From positions 440,441,458-440,505,457 of the forward strand of contig CM068372.1 in assembly GCA_034769895.1 (NCBI GenBank): 64,000 nt of DNA, in the 5' to 3' direction. The stretch comes from Magicicada septendecula. Its lineage: Eukaryota; Arthropoda; Insecta; Hemiptera; Cicadidae. The position numbers and the translations under genes were made by a program. Of this stretch, positions 10,853 to 23,022 are shown piece after piece; position 1 is the stretch's first letter; each line of letters begins with the position of its first letter. The notes under the pieces are model-generated. The model searched no databases. It was not told where the DNA came from and worked only from the letters and a program-made list of their open reading frames with translations.

Positions 10853-12223
10853 TCTCTCCGCCTCAACATCGTCTGAAATCAGTATACACATCCCTCCGCC
10901 TCACCTTCTCTTCGTCTGAAATCAGTATACACATCCCTCCGCCTCACCTTCCCTTCGTCTGAAATCAGTATACACACCCCTCCGCCCCACCTTCTCTTCG
11001 TCTGAAATCAGTATACACACCCCTCCGCCTCACCTTCTCTTCGTCTGAAATCAGTATACACACCCCTCCGCCCCACCTTCTCTTCGTCTGAAATCAGTAT
11101 ACACATCCCTCCATCTCACCATCTCTTCGTCTGAAATCAGTATACACACCCCTCCGCCCCACCTTCTCTTCGTCTGAAATCAGTATACACATCCCTCCGC
11201 CTCACCTTCCCTTCGTCTGAAATCAGTATACACATCCCTCCGCCTCACCGTCTCTTCGTCTGAAATCAGTATACACATCCCTCCGCCTCACCGTCTCTTC
11301 GTCTGAAATCAGTATACACATCCCTCCGCCTCACCGTCTCTTCGTCTGAAATCAGTATACACATCCCTCCGCCTCACCTTCTCTTCGTCTGAAATCAGTA
11401 TACACATCCCTCCGCCTCACCTTCCCTTCGTCTGAAATCAGTATACACACCCCTCCGCCCCACCTTCTCTTCGTCTGAAATCAGTATACACACCCCTCCG
11501 CCTCACCTTCTCTTCGTCTGAAATCAGTATACACACCCCTCCGCCCCACCTTCTCTTCGTCTGAAATCAGTATACACATCCCTCCGCCTCACCTTCCCTT
11601 CGTCAGAAATCAGTATACACATCCCTTCACCTCACCGTCTCTTCGTCTGAAATCAGTATACACATCCCTCCGCCTCACCTTCTCTTCGTCTGAAATCAGT
11701 ATACACATCCATCCGCCTCACCTTCCCTTCGTCTGAAATCAGTATACACACCCCTCCGCCCCACCTTCTCTTCGTCTGAAATCAGTATACACACCCCTCC
11801 GCCTCACCTTCTCTTCGTCTGAAATCAGTATACACACCCCTCCGCCCCACCTTCTCTTCGTCTGAAATCAGTATACACATCCCTCCATCTCACCATCTCT
11901 TCGTCTAAAATCAGTATACACACCCCTCCGCCCCACCTTCTCTTCGTCTGAAATCAGTATACACATCCCTCCGCCTCACCTTCCCTTCGTCTGAAATCAG
12001 TATACACATCCCTCCGCCTCACCGTCTCTTCGTCTGAAATCAGTATACACATCCCTCCGCCTCACCGTCTCTTCGTCTGAAATCAGTATACACATCCCTC
12101 CGCCTCACCGTCTCTTCGTCTGAAATCAGTATACACATCCCTCCGCCTCACCTTCCCTTCGTCTGAAATCAGTATACACATCCGTCCGCCTCACCATCCC
12201 TTCGTTTAAAATCAGTGTTCGCA
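10853..12223. repeat. 43-bp minisatellite with higher-order structure
   Basis: Thirty-two consecutive units. The first is 38 bp and the others are 43 bp with no indels. Each has a C/T-rich half (CCTCCGCCTCACCTTCTCTT) and a constant half (CGTCTGAAATCAGTATACAC). Six monomer variants recur in fixed order. With A=TCCCTCCGCCTCACCTTCTC, B=...TTCCC, C=CCCC..CCCCACC.., D=CCCC..CTCACC.., E=..CCATCTCACCATC.., F=..ACCGTC.., units 2-12 (10891-11363) and 20-30 (11665-12137) both read A-B-C-D-C-E-C-B-F-F-F. Units 13-19 (11364-11664) are a shortened A-B-C-D-C-B-F. 43 is not a multiple of 3 and no frame stays open. Confidence 0.97.
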
Positions 12224-13562
12224 ACCATTAGTTTGTACCCTCCTTTATGGAAGGCAGTATGACCTCGTATAAAATGTTGTAATCACGTCGATTACAGTGA
12301 AAGACGTTTACGGTTTTAAGTGTTCTAAAACCGCTTAGAAAGCCTAAATAACGCCATTTGCGAATCAGTTGGATGAAAAAACGGCAACCACCTGCATAAA
12401 TCGGAAACCAGGTTTGATACTCTCTTTGACACACTTTTTAATGAAGTCTTCGTTCATGTAATGGTCTTCCCAGTTTACAACGCTTTCAACAAAATCCTTG
12501 GACAGATATTTTTACGATAGAAAATATACACACTTCACGTATTTTCTTCAATGGCTTGTCTCAATGTGCACAAGACCTCCCAGGTAACTGATACCCTTTA
12601 GAAAAATACGAGAAGACTGCCATTTCTGAACGACAATTGGCCTCAGTATCGTCATATATATAAACTTAGTAAATTTGTTTTCTAATTACGAAGTAGATGG
12701 AATATTAGAGTTAACTGATGCGCTTTAGCGTACGTTCTTAACCGTCAACACATAAGCTATCGATCGCTTAAACTTAGGGGAATATGCGCTACAGTTTTGG
12801 GGGAAATTCTAACAAAAAATCGCTTTCTAGGGAAATTTAACGCTTTCTGCTCTCCTGCCCTGAAAGATAGATAGTCTGCTATGTAGAGGTGCAAAATTGG
12901 CAGAAACGTAAACCTTGTAGTCGAATAAACCATATTTGTTATACAGCCATAAATATTGTATGACCCTAGTTGAAACAGAGAAACAGATACCAAACAGAGC
13001 TCAGTGTCATAGATGAATAGGCTGGTGTTGATTTCTCACGTAGATAAAGGGATGCGTCGTCGGTGCGAACCGATTTGGTGTCCCGAATGACAGCTGTTAA
13101 ACAAACTACACGAGTGGGGCAAGTCCAAACGGACGGTAACACTACACAACGACGACATATGGGCGTCCGTCAGTTCACACAGTCTGTAACATGTCGCCGT
13201 GCTCCCCTAGTATTGTGTCCGTCACTACATCCGACTAATTGCATTTTTAATTAAACTCGATTGGCCTCCGGATCATCCCGTCCTCCGTTTTGATGGATGA
13301 GTTTTCGCGCGCTGAAAGGGTGAAAAGAGATTGACTGCCGTTATCTCCTCCGCAATGAAGATTACAAATAATGCCCATTAGACACGGAAAGAGTAATCAA
13401 GGGGGGAAGCAGACGTTTTGGATTTTGAATACTTTCTGTAAACGCACCTAGGCCTACATAGACGGAGCTAAGAGCTAAGGGGTTGTTTGTTTCTACACCA
13501 ATGTGAAGCTTGTTTTGCTCCAAAAATACGATGTTGTTTATTTTAAAAATTTATGCCTTCAT
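12224..13562. other. Unassigned spacer
   Basis: Nothing was recognised on either strand. The frames at 12228-12434, 12757-12993 and 13063-13254 show no family features. Confidence 0.4.
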
Positions 13563-13860
13563 TCATTGACACTTATACTGCCCTCCCCCCTTCAAAGTAG
13601 TCTCAGTCGAATGTAATACGATTAAGCCAGCCGTTTTGCAGTCTTCAAAATATTTCAAGCGTGCACGTTTTGGTACAGCCTTGAGCTCGTTTAGCGATTT
13701 TCGTTTTATGTCTTCAACGGTCGCCGAACATTGTCCTTTCGTTGAAGTTATCACTATTGGGAGAAGGAAAGATCGCGTTGCGACACATCTGGTGAATGCG
13801 ACAGTTGCCCTGTCACATTATGACGTTTTCTTTTGTCTAGCCTTAACAAGCCATGACGTT
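13563..13860 (-). mobile_element. mariner-like transposase C-terminal remnant
   Basis: The minus strand reads LSHSPDVSQRDLSFS (13757-13800 area). This corresponds to the YSPDLAPCDFFLFP block that carries the third catalytic Asp of mariner transposases. After a frame break it continues with ATVEDIKRKSLNELKAVPK, FEDCKT and a DYFEGG ending. The order and spacing match the mariner C-terminus (VQEEIK..LK.IP..AFQKCFE.WK.....C....GDYFEG). Terminal repeats were not found. The copy is dead through frameshifts. Confidence 0.75.
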
Positions 13861-13950
13861 CGTCCAGGATCATTGTCGGGCTGCAATTTTCGTAAATTAT
13901 CCTTCCGTAGCGAGAGGTATCCTGCCTAGTATAAACTCTCCCCAACTATG

Positions 13951-15980
13951 CCGTTCGGATCCGGCGTTACACTGTAGGTTCCATATATCTGTGAGAGACT
14001 CAGTAACACGCACACCACGGGTATATGCGGGGAGGGTAAAAACCAGTCGAAAGACTGAAGGACAAAACAAGAAAAAATTATTCCGTAAATCTGGCCGTTT
14101 TGTACGAATAGCTTCATACAAATGTCGTAAAATGTCCGAATAGTATACTCTTTATTTACCACTGCACCTAGCGATGAAATTTTTGTGGAACACAAAAACA
14201 TAATCTTCATCTGACAACCACGTTCTTCAACTCATTTACGACAGTCTTTAAAGCTTGTAAACCGCTTGTTCACGCCAAGCAGTTTCGCCAGAAGCCTTCT
14301 GAACACGTTTACCAGGACAGAGCAGTTTATCTCATAGTTTACACAAAATTTAATCCACGTTCTTCAATCTTGCATTGTGGAATCACAAGAAAATCGCCTA
14401 ATACACCTACAAGAACGACTTACTCAATTAGCTGTGAAATCTAAACTATGCGTCAAATAGGGCTAAACGTTTAGACAATTGTCACTAACATGTGTACTAA
14501 CATCGCATAAAAACAGTTTTTTAATCGGACCTGTAGCGGTGGAAATTGCAAAATTCCGCGACCTTTTTGATGAAACCTCGTATGCATATAATATTGAGCA
14601 ACATTTCCTAGGGCTGTTGGTATTATACATATAACACTAATTGTATTACATACAGTCCTACTATTAGTATTATACATATATACTACTATACACATATCTT
14701 ATGTAGCCTATACTTTCCTATACTTTTTTTTTAGGCGTATACATTTTTTGAATCAGAAATTGATTATTTGAAACCAGTCTACTGAATATCAAAAATGAAA
14801 AAACTTTGCAGTTAGAAAGAATATAAGTACAACCACATAATAGAAGACAGGGAGGAAATAATTAAGGCGATTTAGACATCCAAAGAGAATGGAATTTGTG
14901 AGGTCGGCAAACAGTATTTTAAAATGAGAAGACGCCGAAATAAGAAATACGGGACGACCTAGAGAGACGAAGTCGAAGCAGTGGCAGTAAGGAGTGTAGA
15001 AGATTTGTGTTAAAATAGAAAAATCGCCATCTGAGGCAGAGATACGGTTCACTGTAGAAAGAACATTTCGTTGTACGTATGCATTTGTATGAGTGTGTTT
15101 TACACATAAATATGAATTTTTTGGTACACTATCCGTTGTTGGTTTTCGAATGTTAGCCAACAACTCAGTTGATCGGTTGGTCCTGAAAAAGGTCGTTTTG
15201 TTGAAGCGCTTCAGTACAATATCGTGTGCCATCTACTGACTGACTCCTGCTCAAGAGACCATTATTATTATCCTTATCATGCTCATTATCTATTACCAGT
15301 CACTTTGTCTACTGATTCACTAATGAGAATACGGTGAAATAACATACTTTTTCACAATAAATTCTTCAATGAAATTACGTAGATTTCTTCTTTTTACATA
15401 CTGAGTGCACCTGAAGTTTTACGATGCGTACATTTTATTATTTCATTCTTCAAGGTATTTACATAAAAAATACGTACGTATACTTTGTAGTAACATCGGA
15501 CGTGTTCATTGCAATCTCAGCGATAAGCGATCTGAGTAAACTACCATCGCCGCGGCCGCGCGTCCGTCACTCCACCGCCGCAGTAATGATAGGTAATAAC
15601 AATAAATAGTGTTAGAGTAACCAACAACATCAAGGCAGCAGTGCATTCTGCAGCGCTGCCACCTACTGGTGCCAGCGTTATCTGATCGTTACCGACTGTC
15701 ATTTGGAGAGTACAAGTGATTGACTGTGTAAAACCTTAGGCCTTATAAAGCAATCCAAACACGATACCATCAGTGTGCTCAGCCTACCTGACCTGGCGGT
15801 CCATTAGCCGGCCACTTTTCAAACCGACCATCATTTTCATTTTTTAAACTATATGTATAATAAATATAGATTGACACGCCACCGGTCGCAGTATGTTATA
15901 TTTAAAAAGCGCTCGCGCACGCACGCGCGCACAGAAATAAAAGAAAAGTAAAGATTGGTTCTAGGCCCGTAGCCTGTATT
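13951..15980. other. Unassigned spacer
   Basis: The longest frame (14789-15232, minus) has no recognisable domain. The opposite strand shows only a faint GRPRETK-like string at 14952-14972 that might be an eroded LINE tail. A GC-rich patch at 15545-15580 and a CAGCGCTGCCACCTACTGG string at 15649-15667 were noted without assignment. Confidence 0.35.
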
Positions 15981-15989
15981 TGTGTGTAG

Positions 15990-16115
15990 ACTGATCAAGG
16001 GACTTGTATTGCCCATTGCCACGTTGGGATCGGAATCGTGGACTCTGAATACTGTTTGTCGACGTAATATATGAAGCTTTGGTATCAGTTTTAGAAAAAC
16101 ATGTTGTGGATTCCG
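15990..16115 (+). mobile_element. Eroded LINE fragment
   Basis: One frame reads KGLVLPIATLGSESWTLN, which matches the K...PVLTYGSETWTL block downstream of the RT palm of LINEs found elsewhere in this window. Little else is preserved. Confidence 0.5.
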
Positions 16116-16685
16116 GTCACTACCGTCCGTAGAAATAGCGCATCAATTTTACGTTAACTGAAAATAGAAGTTGCAGACCGGCTGCTACCGACTACACAAA
16201 GTCTCGAGTTCTTCAGCCACAGTTAAGACGGTACGGAACTGAAAGGCCGATCGTTCAAGGCAGATTGTATAGAAACAGCAATACAGGTCAATCACCGGTC
16301 CAATTTGTCTGCACAGACAAATTTGCCAATGAAGGTTGATATGAGAACAGCCAGCGGTAGAGAAGTGTTGAGAAGATTAATTACTTGGTAGATACAATAG
16401 GTCACGACGGTGTGTCGCCAATGGTGATTCTGTCCGAAGGCAAGGTTCAGCTCTACTTATCGACTGCCTGTCTGTGTTCCTTTTCTGCGTCGTTGAAGCT
16501 TCTATAAATTCAGACCCATCGTCAAATAGGCCAACGTCAGCGTACCACATCTTTTTCTTCCTCCTTCTCTCTTCCTTGCGTCTTTTCTTCTGTTGTGCAC
16601 AGGCCTTTAACAAGATGATCAGTCAAGTCTTTTTTCTTATTTGTAATACCTTCTGACAGTTTCCTGTTGTCATTTATTTGTGTTA
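16116..16685. other. Unassigned spacer
   Basis: No recognised feature. The frames at 16377-16613 and 16474-16656 overlap a low-complexity TTCTTCCTCC stretch. Confidence 0.4.
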
Positions 16686-16689
16686 ATAA

Positions 16690-17690
16690 CTCACCACCTG
16701 TGGAATGTCATGGACAGAAAAGGCGTACCAAAGCACCTAATAGATGTCATTAGGAGGACGTACAAAGAGATCACAGAAAAACTGAATCAGGTGAAGTCCT
16801 TAATGAAGTGACATATAAAGGGGGGGGGGTCAGACAACGGTGTAGCATTTCACCCACACTTTTTAATTTATATTTGGACGATACTGTTAGAGAGTGGAAG
16901 CAAAGGCTAGAAATATTGAACTTCAGTGACAGTTTCAGCGAACGTAATTTCGTCAAAACTCTGATGTTGGCTGACGATCAGGTCATAATAGCAGAAAATG
17001 AAAATAGCCTGTAGAGGGGCCTCTATAAATTGCAACAGATAATCAGGCTGTATGGTCTGGAAATTTCTGTTATAAAAACCATAAGTCCATGGCTTTTAAA
17101 GGTTGCTTTCCTGTAATGTGTAAACTAGTACTTAATGATCAACTAATTGAGCAAGTGCATTCATCCAGGTGCCTTGGATGTCACATGTCTTATGTTGGCG
17201 AGATAGATGTGGACCAAAAAAAACAGAGAAATTCAATCACATGTGTGGAACAACGATAAGAACACTGAATAAAATGGTCAGAAGAGATACTATTTTGAAA
17301 TTATATAAAGTGATGGCAGTGCCGTGCGGCCTTTATGGCAGTGAGACTTGGACACTGAACGCAAAGACCCAAAGCCGAATACAGGCCAGTGAAATGAGAT
17401 TTATACTATCAGTACTAGGAGTATCACGGAGGGACCGGGTAAGAAATGACGATATAAGGAACATCCTTGGAATATACAACCTAAACGAAAGGATAAAGCA
17501 ATACAGACAGGATTGGACAGACCATGTTGAAGGATGCATAAGAACAGGATACCAAAACGAATTTTGGTTTATAACCCGAAAGGGGGGCGTAATATCGGAA
17601 GACCAAAGGAAAGATGGTCGGACCAAGCAGTGCGCAACGGCTTTTAAGGTCCACAGCCTGAAGAAGAAGAAGAAGACTTATAACCTCCTA
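16690..17690 (+). mobile_element. LINE reverse transcriptase fragment including the palm
   Basis: In several frames it reads LWNVMDRKGVPKHLIDVIR (before the palm), GVRQRCSISPTLFNLYLDD (16829-16885, RT domain 4/5), TLMLADDQVIIAENEN (the YADD catalytic box with Leu in place of Tyr/Phe), LYKLQQIIRLYGLEIS and EQVHSSRCLGCHMS. It then continues in the 186-codon frame 17169-17729 with CGTTIRTLNKMVRR, LKLYKVMAVPCGLYGSETW, RIQASEMRFILSVLG, RRDRVRNDDIRNILGIYNL and YRQDWTDHVEGC. It ends in a GAAGAAGAAGAAGAAG run (17660-17675). This is one of the most complete RT remnants here, but it is broken by frameshifts and stops near 17010 and 17160. Confidence 0.88.
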
Positions 17691-18250
17691 AAGCGGGTGT
17701 TTAGACGAAGCGCGCCCTTTTGCCCTTGAGATAGGAACGTACTCCTAAAGGCGGTAAAGCCACTGGATGGCCAATGGCATAGCATACATAAGACAAGAAG
17801 AATCCACATTGGATAACTCGAGTCCTACTGGACGGAATACACCAAGTGATCTGCTCACCCACACTTCGTAATTACGCCAGTCATATCGCCTTTAAAAGTA
17901 ACCGCGCATTGTTTTTGCTGTTTTATTGTTAAATTCCAACCGCTAACTTCAAACTTTCTTGCAACCATACCGCTATTTTTACAAAAAACTTATTTTTCAT
18001 ATCCAACATTTTTATACGTATCTATAGCAGTATTTAAAGAAACGTGTCTGCATGGTCAGAAATTATATTTGCATTACGTAGGCAGATGCGCAAAATACAA
18101 ATACCAGGTGTCTAAATCAGGTGGAGTACTCGAAGTAAGGCTACATCAGATGGGAGAATGCACGGAATATATGAAACGTAGAGAACGAGCAGGCGAAATA
18201 AAGGTTCAGTGAAAAAACTGTTTCTTTCGTCACGTAATGTGGTCGAACAC
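17691..18250. other. Unassigned spacer
   Basis: No element was recognised between the LINE tail and the decayed hammerhead-type repeat. Confidence 0.4.
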
Positions 18251-18254
18251 ATAC

Positions 18255-18360
18255 GAATGGAAGGTCTACGTTGGGTGGCTGAAACGTCTATTGAATTGGA
18301 AAAATATCATCATAGGCTATCAAAGCAATCGACAACGACCCAACGGCCCTGAAGTTATAA
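18255..18360 (+). repeat. Decayed copy of the 28.2-kb foldback arm
   Basis: GAAGGTCTACGTTGGGTGG, then CTGAAACGTCTA, then AGCAATCGACAACGACCCAAC aligns with the right arm of the foldback at 28430-28500. Here GAAACGTC is intact while the CTGANGA box reads TGGAAGG, so the hammerhead core is only partly recognisable. Confidence 0.55.
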
Positions 18361-18423
18361 GTTACAAAATTGTTCTGCCAACGTTTCACGTCTTTACCAG
18401 CTAAACGAGTGATAATCTATTGT

Positions 18424-19202
18424 CCATGTTCCATAAGGAAATGGAAGTATAGTGATGGCAAAAAAAATGGTATTCGAGATAAACTGATTCTGATTGTACT
18501 ACCCTCAAAACATGAAGAAAAGTCATTTTTCAAAAAGTGTCTGTGTCTTGTAGATTTTTTTTTGTTTGCAAACGATAACTGCCGCACATTCAAACAGAAT
18601 CAAATAATTTGTTGCATATGTGCCTGAATTTTAGAGGACTCAGGGCCTATTAATTTTGGTTAAGATCGGTTAAGGGAAAGGAGTAGTTTACCTGCAGCGT
18701 TTTATGTTTTAACAAGAGTAAAGTACCGTACTTAATTTTGATAAGTTAAGTATCGTGAAAAGAAGGTCATAATAATACCTGCAATACCTGTAGAAAGTTA
18801 GATGAAATATCTATAAATTAAAGGGGTAGTTGAATGGGGAGGGGGTTATTTTCTATAAATGAAAATGATAGTTGAAGGCGGAGAGGTTAATATTTTGTGT
18901 GTACTACGTTACCGGCAACAAAGAAGTAGTTTGTTGTAAACATTCCTTTCCATGCTGTTTGGCCGTGGTCCAATGTTTTCTGCAAAACCAGACGTTTCGG
19001 CAGTGCCATCGACTGCCATCATCAGTGAAAATGGTGTGCGCTAACGTGAGGTGGTATACGTTAGTAACCACAGTACTGAGGTTAAGGCTGAAGGAAGAAC
19101 TAGAAATATGTAGTATCTATGGAAATATTGAATTTCTAAAATGATTTTAAATATAACTCTCAGAACATGGAAATCATGTATGGTTCTCCATACCGATATT
19201 TT
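18424..19202. mobile_element. 780-bp interspersed repeat, copy A
   Basis: Aligns almost end to end with 20527-21300. It starts at a short hairpin (TCCATGTTCCATAAGGAAATGGA) and ends near a CCATACC.ATATTTT segment. No protein-coding frame is shared between the copies. The last third contains a hammerhead motif on the minus strand and the CTGTTTGGCCGTGGTC block found in other hammerhead repeats. It is probably a non-autonomous element; relation to Penelope is inferred from the ribozyme alone. Confidence 0.8.
18985..19029 (-). ncRNA. Hammerhead ribozyme motif, intact core
   Basis: The minus strand reads CACTGATGA, then a 6-bp stem II (GGCAGT / ACTGCC, loop CGATGGC), then GAAAC, GTC and TGG. All invariant core positions are present. 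CA/TG can start stem I. Helix III would be formed by the ACGT palindrome between two molecules. Confidence 0.72.
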
Positions 19203-20526
19203 ACTTAGCTTTCAGAGGTTAACAATCAAGTACACATTTTTTTCAACTCGCTTAGTGCGGCTTTTACCTTTGTTTTATTAGTTTTTTTTGTTCTTCCAAA
19301 AAGCAGGCACCACGACCTTCCCTTAGCCATTAATTTAGTGGCCTACCACTACGTTATTTAAGTGTAATTTACTATTTTTCTCAGACTTTGGTCGGTGGAG
19401 AACATTACGTAGAAACGAGAAAACACACACAAGCCACAACACAATTCATTATGCAAATTAGCGCCGAGAACAATTGGTGAATTATTGTTATTACAGGGCT
19501 AGACTTTATTTCGACCTCCAAAAGACAAAAAAAAAATCTATTAACGTTCTTGTATACACAGATGGCGCACGGCGCGAACGAGCGAGAGAGTAGACTACAC
19601 ATGGACTGAAACAAAACGTTAGATCGGTTAATACGAGCACGACGATCCAAGTGTGAAATGTTTGTCTTTGTCTGCAACGAAAACAATAAACGAATTTAAT
19701 TAACTGGCGGATCCAATTCACACGTAAACTAAGACACGACAAGATAATGTAGGGCTGTACACTGCGCGGACGTGTGCGCGTGTTCGGTTTTACAGGCTCG
19801 CGCAGCAGCTATGTTCACCGCTCCCTCTGTGATCTCGTCATAGGAAAAGGATTCAGTGTGGCTGACGATGAGCGTACAGCGTAATGCTCGAACGTATCTC
19901 AAGTGGGCCTACTTGCTGGTATCCTGACAATGCTTAATACCCACGATCGTAGCACAGCGGTGTCACGGTTGCAGCCCCCCGCTGACTCCCGATTTCTTCG
20001 GGTCCTAACGTGAAAGTCGGGGAAGGCTAGTGCGTACTAATTTTGTGATTTTATACTTGTAACGCTGCCAGCCCTGTTCTGAAGCAGCAGCTGCATGACC
20101 CCCCCCCCCCCCAACAGAAACGTATGTACTGGCATGAGAGATACACCGAGACCGCGCTAGGGCGTCAGCAGCTGTGCCACGGGGTCATAGATTTGATTTT
20201 CACAAAATAGTTTGGGCTCGACCTCGCGAATGTCCACGACAGGACGACACCGAGGCGGTTATAGCAGAATCTTGTTCCTTTCGCCTTGTGGTGCCGTCCG
20301 TTGACAGGGGTTAGCAATCATCAACATGGTTGTCCGAGTCTTCAGTACAGCCGGCCTGAACAAGTCTGTTGACGTGCAAACCGTTATTCGTTTTAAACAT
20401 CTTCTGCTGTCGATTTTACCATAAAATGTGAGTTATAGAACTCTATATACGAATACTCGTAAAACCTGGCCAAAGCACTTCAAGTTCCTTTCCTGAATCC
20501 TACGAATCGGTTCCTTTTTTTTACTT
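19203..20526. other. Unassigned spacer between repeat copies A and B
   Basis: Relatively GC-rich in 19740-20350. A C run lies at 20099-20112. No gene, transposon or RNA motif was recognised. Confidence 0.4.
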
Positions 20527-21300
20527 CCATGTTCCATAAGGAAATGGAAGTATGGTGATGCTGAAAAAAATCGTGTTCGAGATAAGGGCTGATTCTGATT
20601 GTACTACCCTCAAAACATGAAGAAAAGTAATTTTCCGAAATGTGTGTGTGTTTGTGTGTGTGTGTGGGGGGGGGGAATATTTTCTACGGCGAACGATAAC
20701 TGCCGCAAATTCAAACAGAATCAAATAATTTTTTGCATATGTGCCTGAGTTGTAGAGGACTCAGGTCCCATTGATTTTTTTGAAGATCGGTTAAGGGGGA
20801 GGGGTAGTTTACCTGCAACGTTTTATATTTTAACAAGAGTAAAGTACTTAATTTTGATAAATCAAGTATCCTGAAAGGAAGGTCATAATAATCCACTGTA
20901 GAAACGTAGATGAATATCTATAAATGAAAAGGATAGTTGAAGGGGAGGGGGTAATTTTCTATAAATGAAAATCATAGTTGAAGGGGGAGGGGATAAATTT
21001 GTATATGTGTACTACGTTATCGGCAACAAAAAAGTAGTTTGTTGTCAAAATTTCTTCCCGTGCTGTTTGGCCATGGTCTTGTTTTCTGCAAAACCAGACG
21101 TTTCGGCAGTGCCATCGACTGCCATCATCAATGAAAATCGAGTGCGCTAACGTGAGGTGGTATACGTTAGTGACCACAGTACTATGGACAAGGCTGAAGA
21201 AAGAATTAGTTTCTATGGAAATATTTCATTTCATAAATGATTTTAAATATAAATCTTAGAACATGGAATTCATGTATGGTTCTCTATACCCATATTTTTT
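20527..21300. mobile_element. 780-bp interspersed repeat, copy B
   Basis: Second copy of the unit at 18424-19202, in the same orientation and about 2.1 kb downstream. It begins with a clearer hairpin (CTTCCATGTTCC / GGAAATGGAAG). It differs by point changes and small indels, including an extra TG/G run at 20641-20676. A fragment of the same unit (about 54505-54660) occurs at 54 kb. Confidence 0.8.
21094..21136 (-). ncRNA. Hammerhead ribozyme motif, one core base changed
   Basis: Same motif as at 18985-19029 with identical stem II and GAAACGTCTGG. The first core base is T (TTGATGA instead of CTGATGA). C3 is invariant in active hammerheads, so this copy is probably dead. Confidence 0.65.
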
Positions 21301-22325
21301 TTATCAAACTTCCGTAAGACTGTGCTATTCTATACTCTCCCCATACACGATATTTTGTGAAGCCTTCCATATATCGAACAACCTCAATTGTATTCATGTT
21401 GTATTTCTTAAGCGTCCAGACTGTTCCGTAGAGTCAAGATGGGAAAATCGAAACAGTCCATCTTACGAATTCTCAAACTTAGATTCAGGGTCTTATGGGT
21501 GAACAACACCTGTCTCATCGTTATCAGTTTTACGAATGGAGTTGCTGTTATTTTTATCCTCTTATATACCTGAAGATTACGATTATAGTCTTCACTCAAG
21601 GCGGGCTCTAAATACTGGTAACGTAGTTAGAGCAAGTTCCGAAACACTCGCTGGTTGCAACGACGTCTGCATGGGTCTCTGTGGAGTGAGAAGATGAAAA
21701 ACGTGGAGCGCGAATGGGTTACCGTAATAGGTATTCAGTCGAAGCTTGAAATGCGGAACGAGAATCGTTTACATTTGAAATTCCGTTCCGTACCCTTCGC
21801 ATGGAAGCTGGTTTATTACTGTAACTAATTCGCATGCGTCTGGTAGAGACGTTAACACACCTTTCCGAACTATTAAACCGTTGGGTAGGCATCCGTGGAA
21901 CACACGATTTAGCGATCTGCACGCCTAGTTAACCGGAAAGGCGACTAGAACCAAACAAGGCGGTAACGCTTAAATAAAGATACAATAATTAGCACACATG
22001 TTAACGTGTACGAAAGGAAGTGGAAACAATAAAATTTAAACGGGGGAATTTTTGCTCGCACGCCTATCGTCGAGCCTCATTTAACGGTAATCAGCGCTCA
22101 AGACTGATTAGTCGTAATGACTTCCAGTGACTGAGCTGCACATTGTTAGGTCTACGCGGAGACCTTCACCAAAGAGCGCTTAAAAGTAATTAAACCTATT
22201 CGCTAGTAAACCATCTGTGAGCATGGATCAGTTGTCATCTGATTCACAATACTTTTTACATATCATTACTAAGTGTCCATTAATATAGGTATATTCCTTG
22301 CCCTGGGTGTGGGTCAAAAAAGAAT
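21301..22325. other. Unassigned spacer
   Basis: No recognised coding or repeat feature. The frames at 21263-21502 and 21719-21922 have no family features. Confidence 0.4.
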
Positions 22326-22329
22326 GTTA

Positions 22330-22560
22330 ATTGGATCCGTTGCGAAAAGGAGAAGTAATAATGGTTGGTCACCTGATACGTCAGTCAGACTGGTTCACCA
22401 CTATGATCAAGGGTCGTAGTGTGAGGGGAAGGCCCAACCAGGAGTAGATGAATGGGGTTAAAGAAGGAAGAAGGTATACGGTGACTGTCCACGGAAAGGA
22501 AGACATTGGAAGACCACCAACTTCTGGACTGAGAAGAAGAAGAAAGATTCCTTGCCCTTA
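22330..22560 (+). mobile_element. LINE 3'-terminal fragment (different lineage)
   Basis: Reads VGHLIRQSDWFTTMIKGRS, then VRGRPNQE and stop, then the remains of a RRRRK tail. It matches the W.GH.LRH......I.EG...GKRGRGRP block of a second endonuclease-RT LINE lineage, also seen at 61.6-62.0 kb. It ends in GAAGAAGAAGAAAG (22531-22545). Confidence 0.65.
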
Positions 22561-22689
22561 TAAACTTTTTTGCGATGTTATCAGTTATCAGAGGATAACT
22601 TTTATCGTATATTATCAGTTCCCTCTCTTGTATACCGTATCATGGTAGCCGAATGAATCAGTATTTAATTGCCGCCTGAAGTACGAAAC

Positions 22690-23022
22690 TGCCGCATGAA
22701 TTGCCGATTCATCATCATCGTCCTCAAGGTTTGAATCAAGAATGATTTGTTCCGGTCTCAAATAGGCAAATATTACAGCTGGTGACTCCAGCGCTTCCTC
22801 GGACGTCCCACATCTCTCCGTCCCCTCGGCTTATAGTCCCATAGTTGTTTTGGAGATGCGGCAGTCATTCATTCGGCCAAGATGTTCCCACCAATTCAGC
22901 CGATACTGATCGATCCTGTCGAGTATAATCATAATATTCAGTTCCTGCCGTATATAATTGGCGACGGATAATTGCCGCAACAAGGAATAGCCGGACGGAT
23001 CAAATTGGCGAGTCAGGATCAC
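22690..23022 (-). mobile_element. LINE-A family 3' fragment, copy 1
   Basis: The minus strand reads IRQELNIMIILDRIDQYRL, NWWEHLGRMNDCRISK and YKPRGRRDVGRP-like, then GACCGGAACAAATCATTCTTG and a GAGGACGATGATGATGA tail. The same 3' end, including the non-coding part, recurs at 35.98-36.57 (minus) and 55.5-56.2 kb (plus). Confidence 0.8.

Noticed and set aside
10853..12223. CRISPR-like regular repeat array
   Set aside because: Units are contiguous without unique spacers. It is a tandem minisatellite in eukaryotic DNA.
14789..15232. 147-codon minus frame with hydrophobic stretches
   Set aside because: No recognisable domain, AT-rich composition and no supporting context. The hydrophobicity follows base composition.
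19500..20450. GC-richer segment considered as a possible promoter or exon
   Set aside because: No open frame, splice pattern or motif could be supported.
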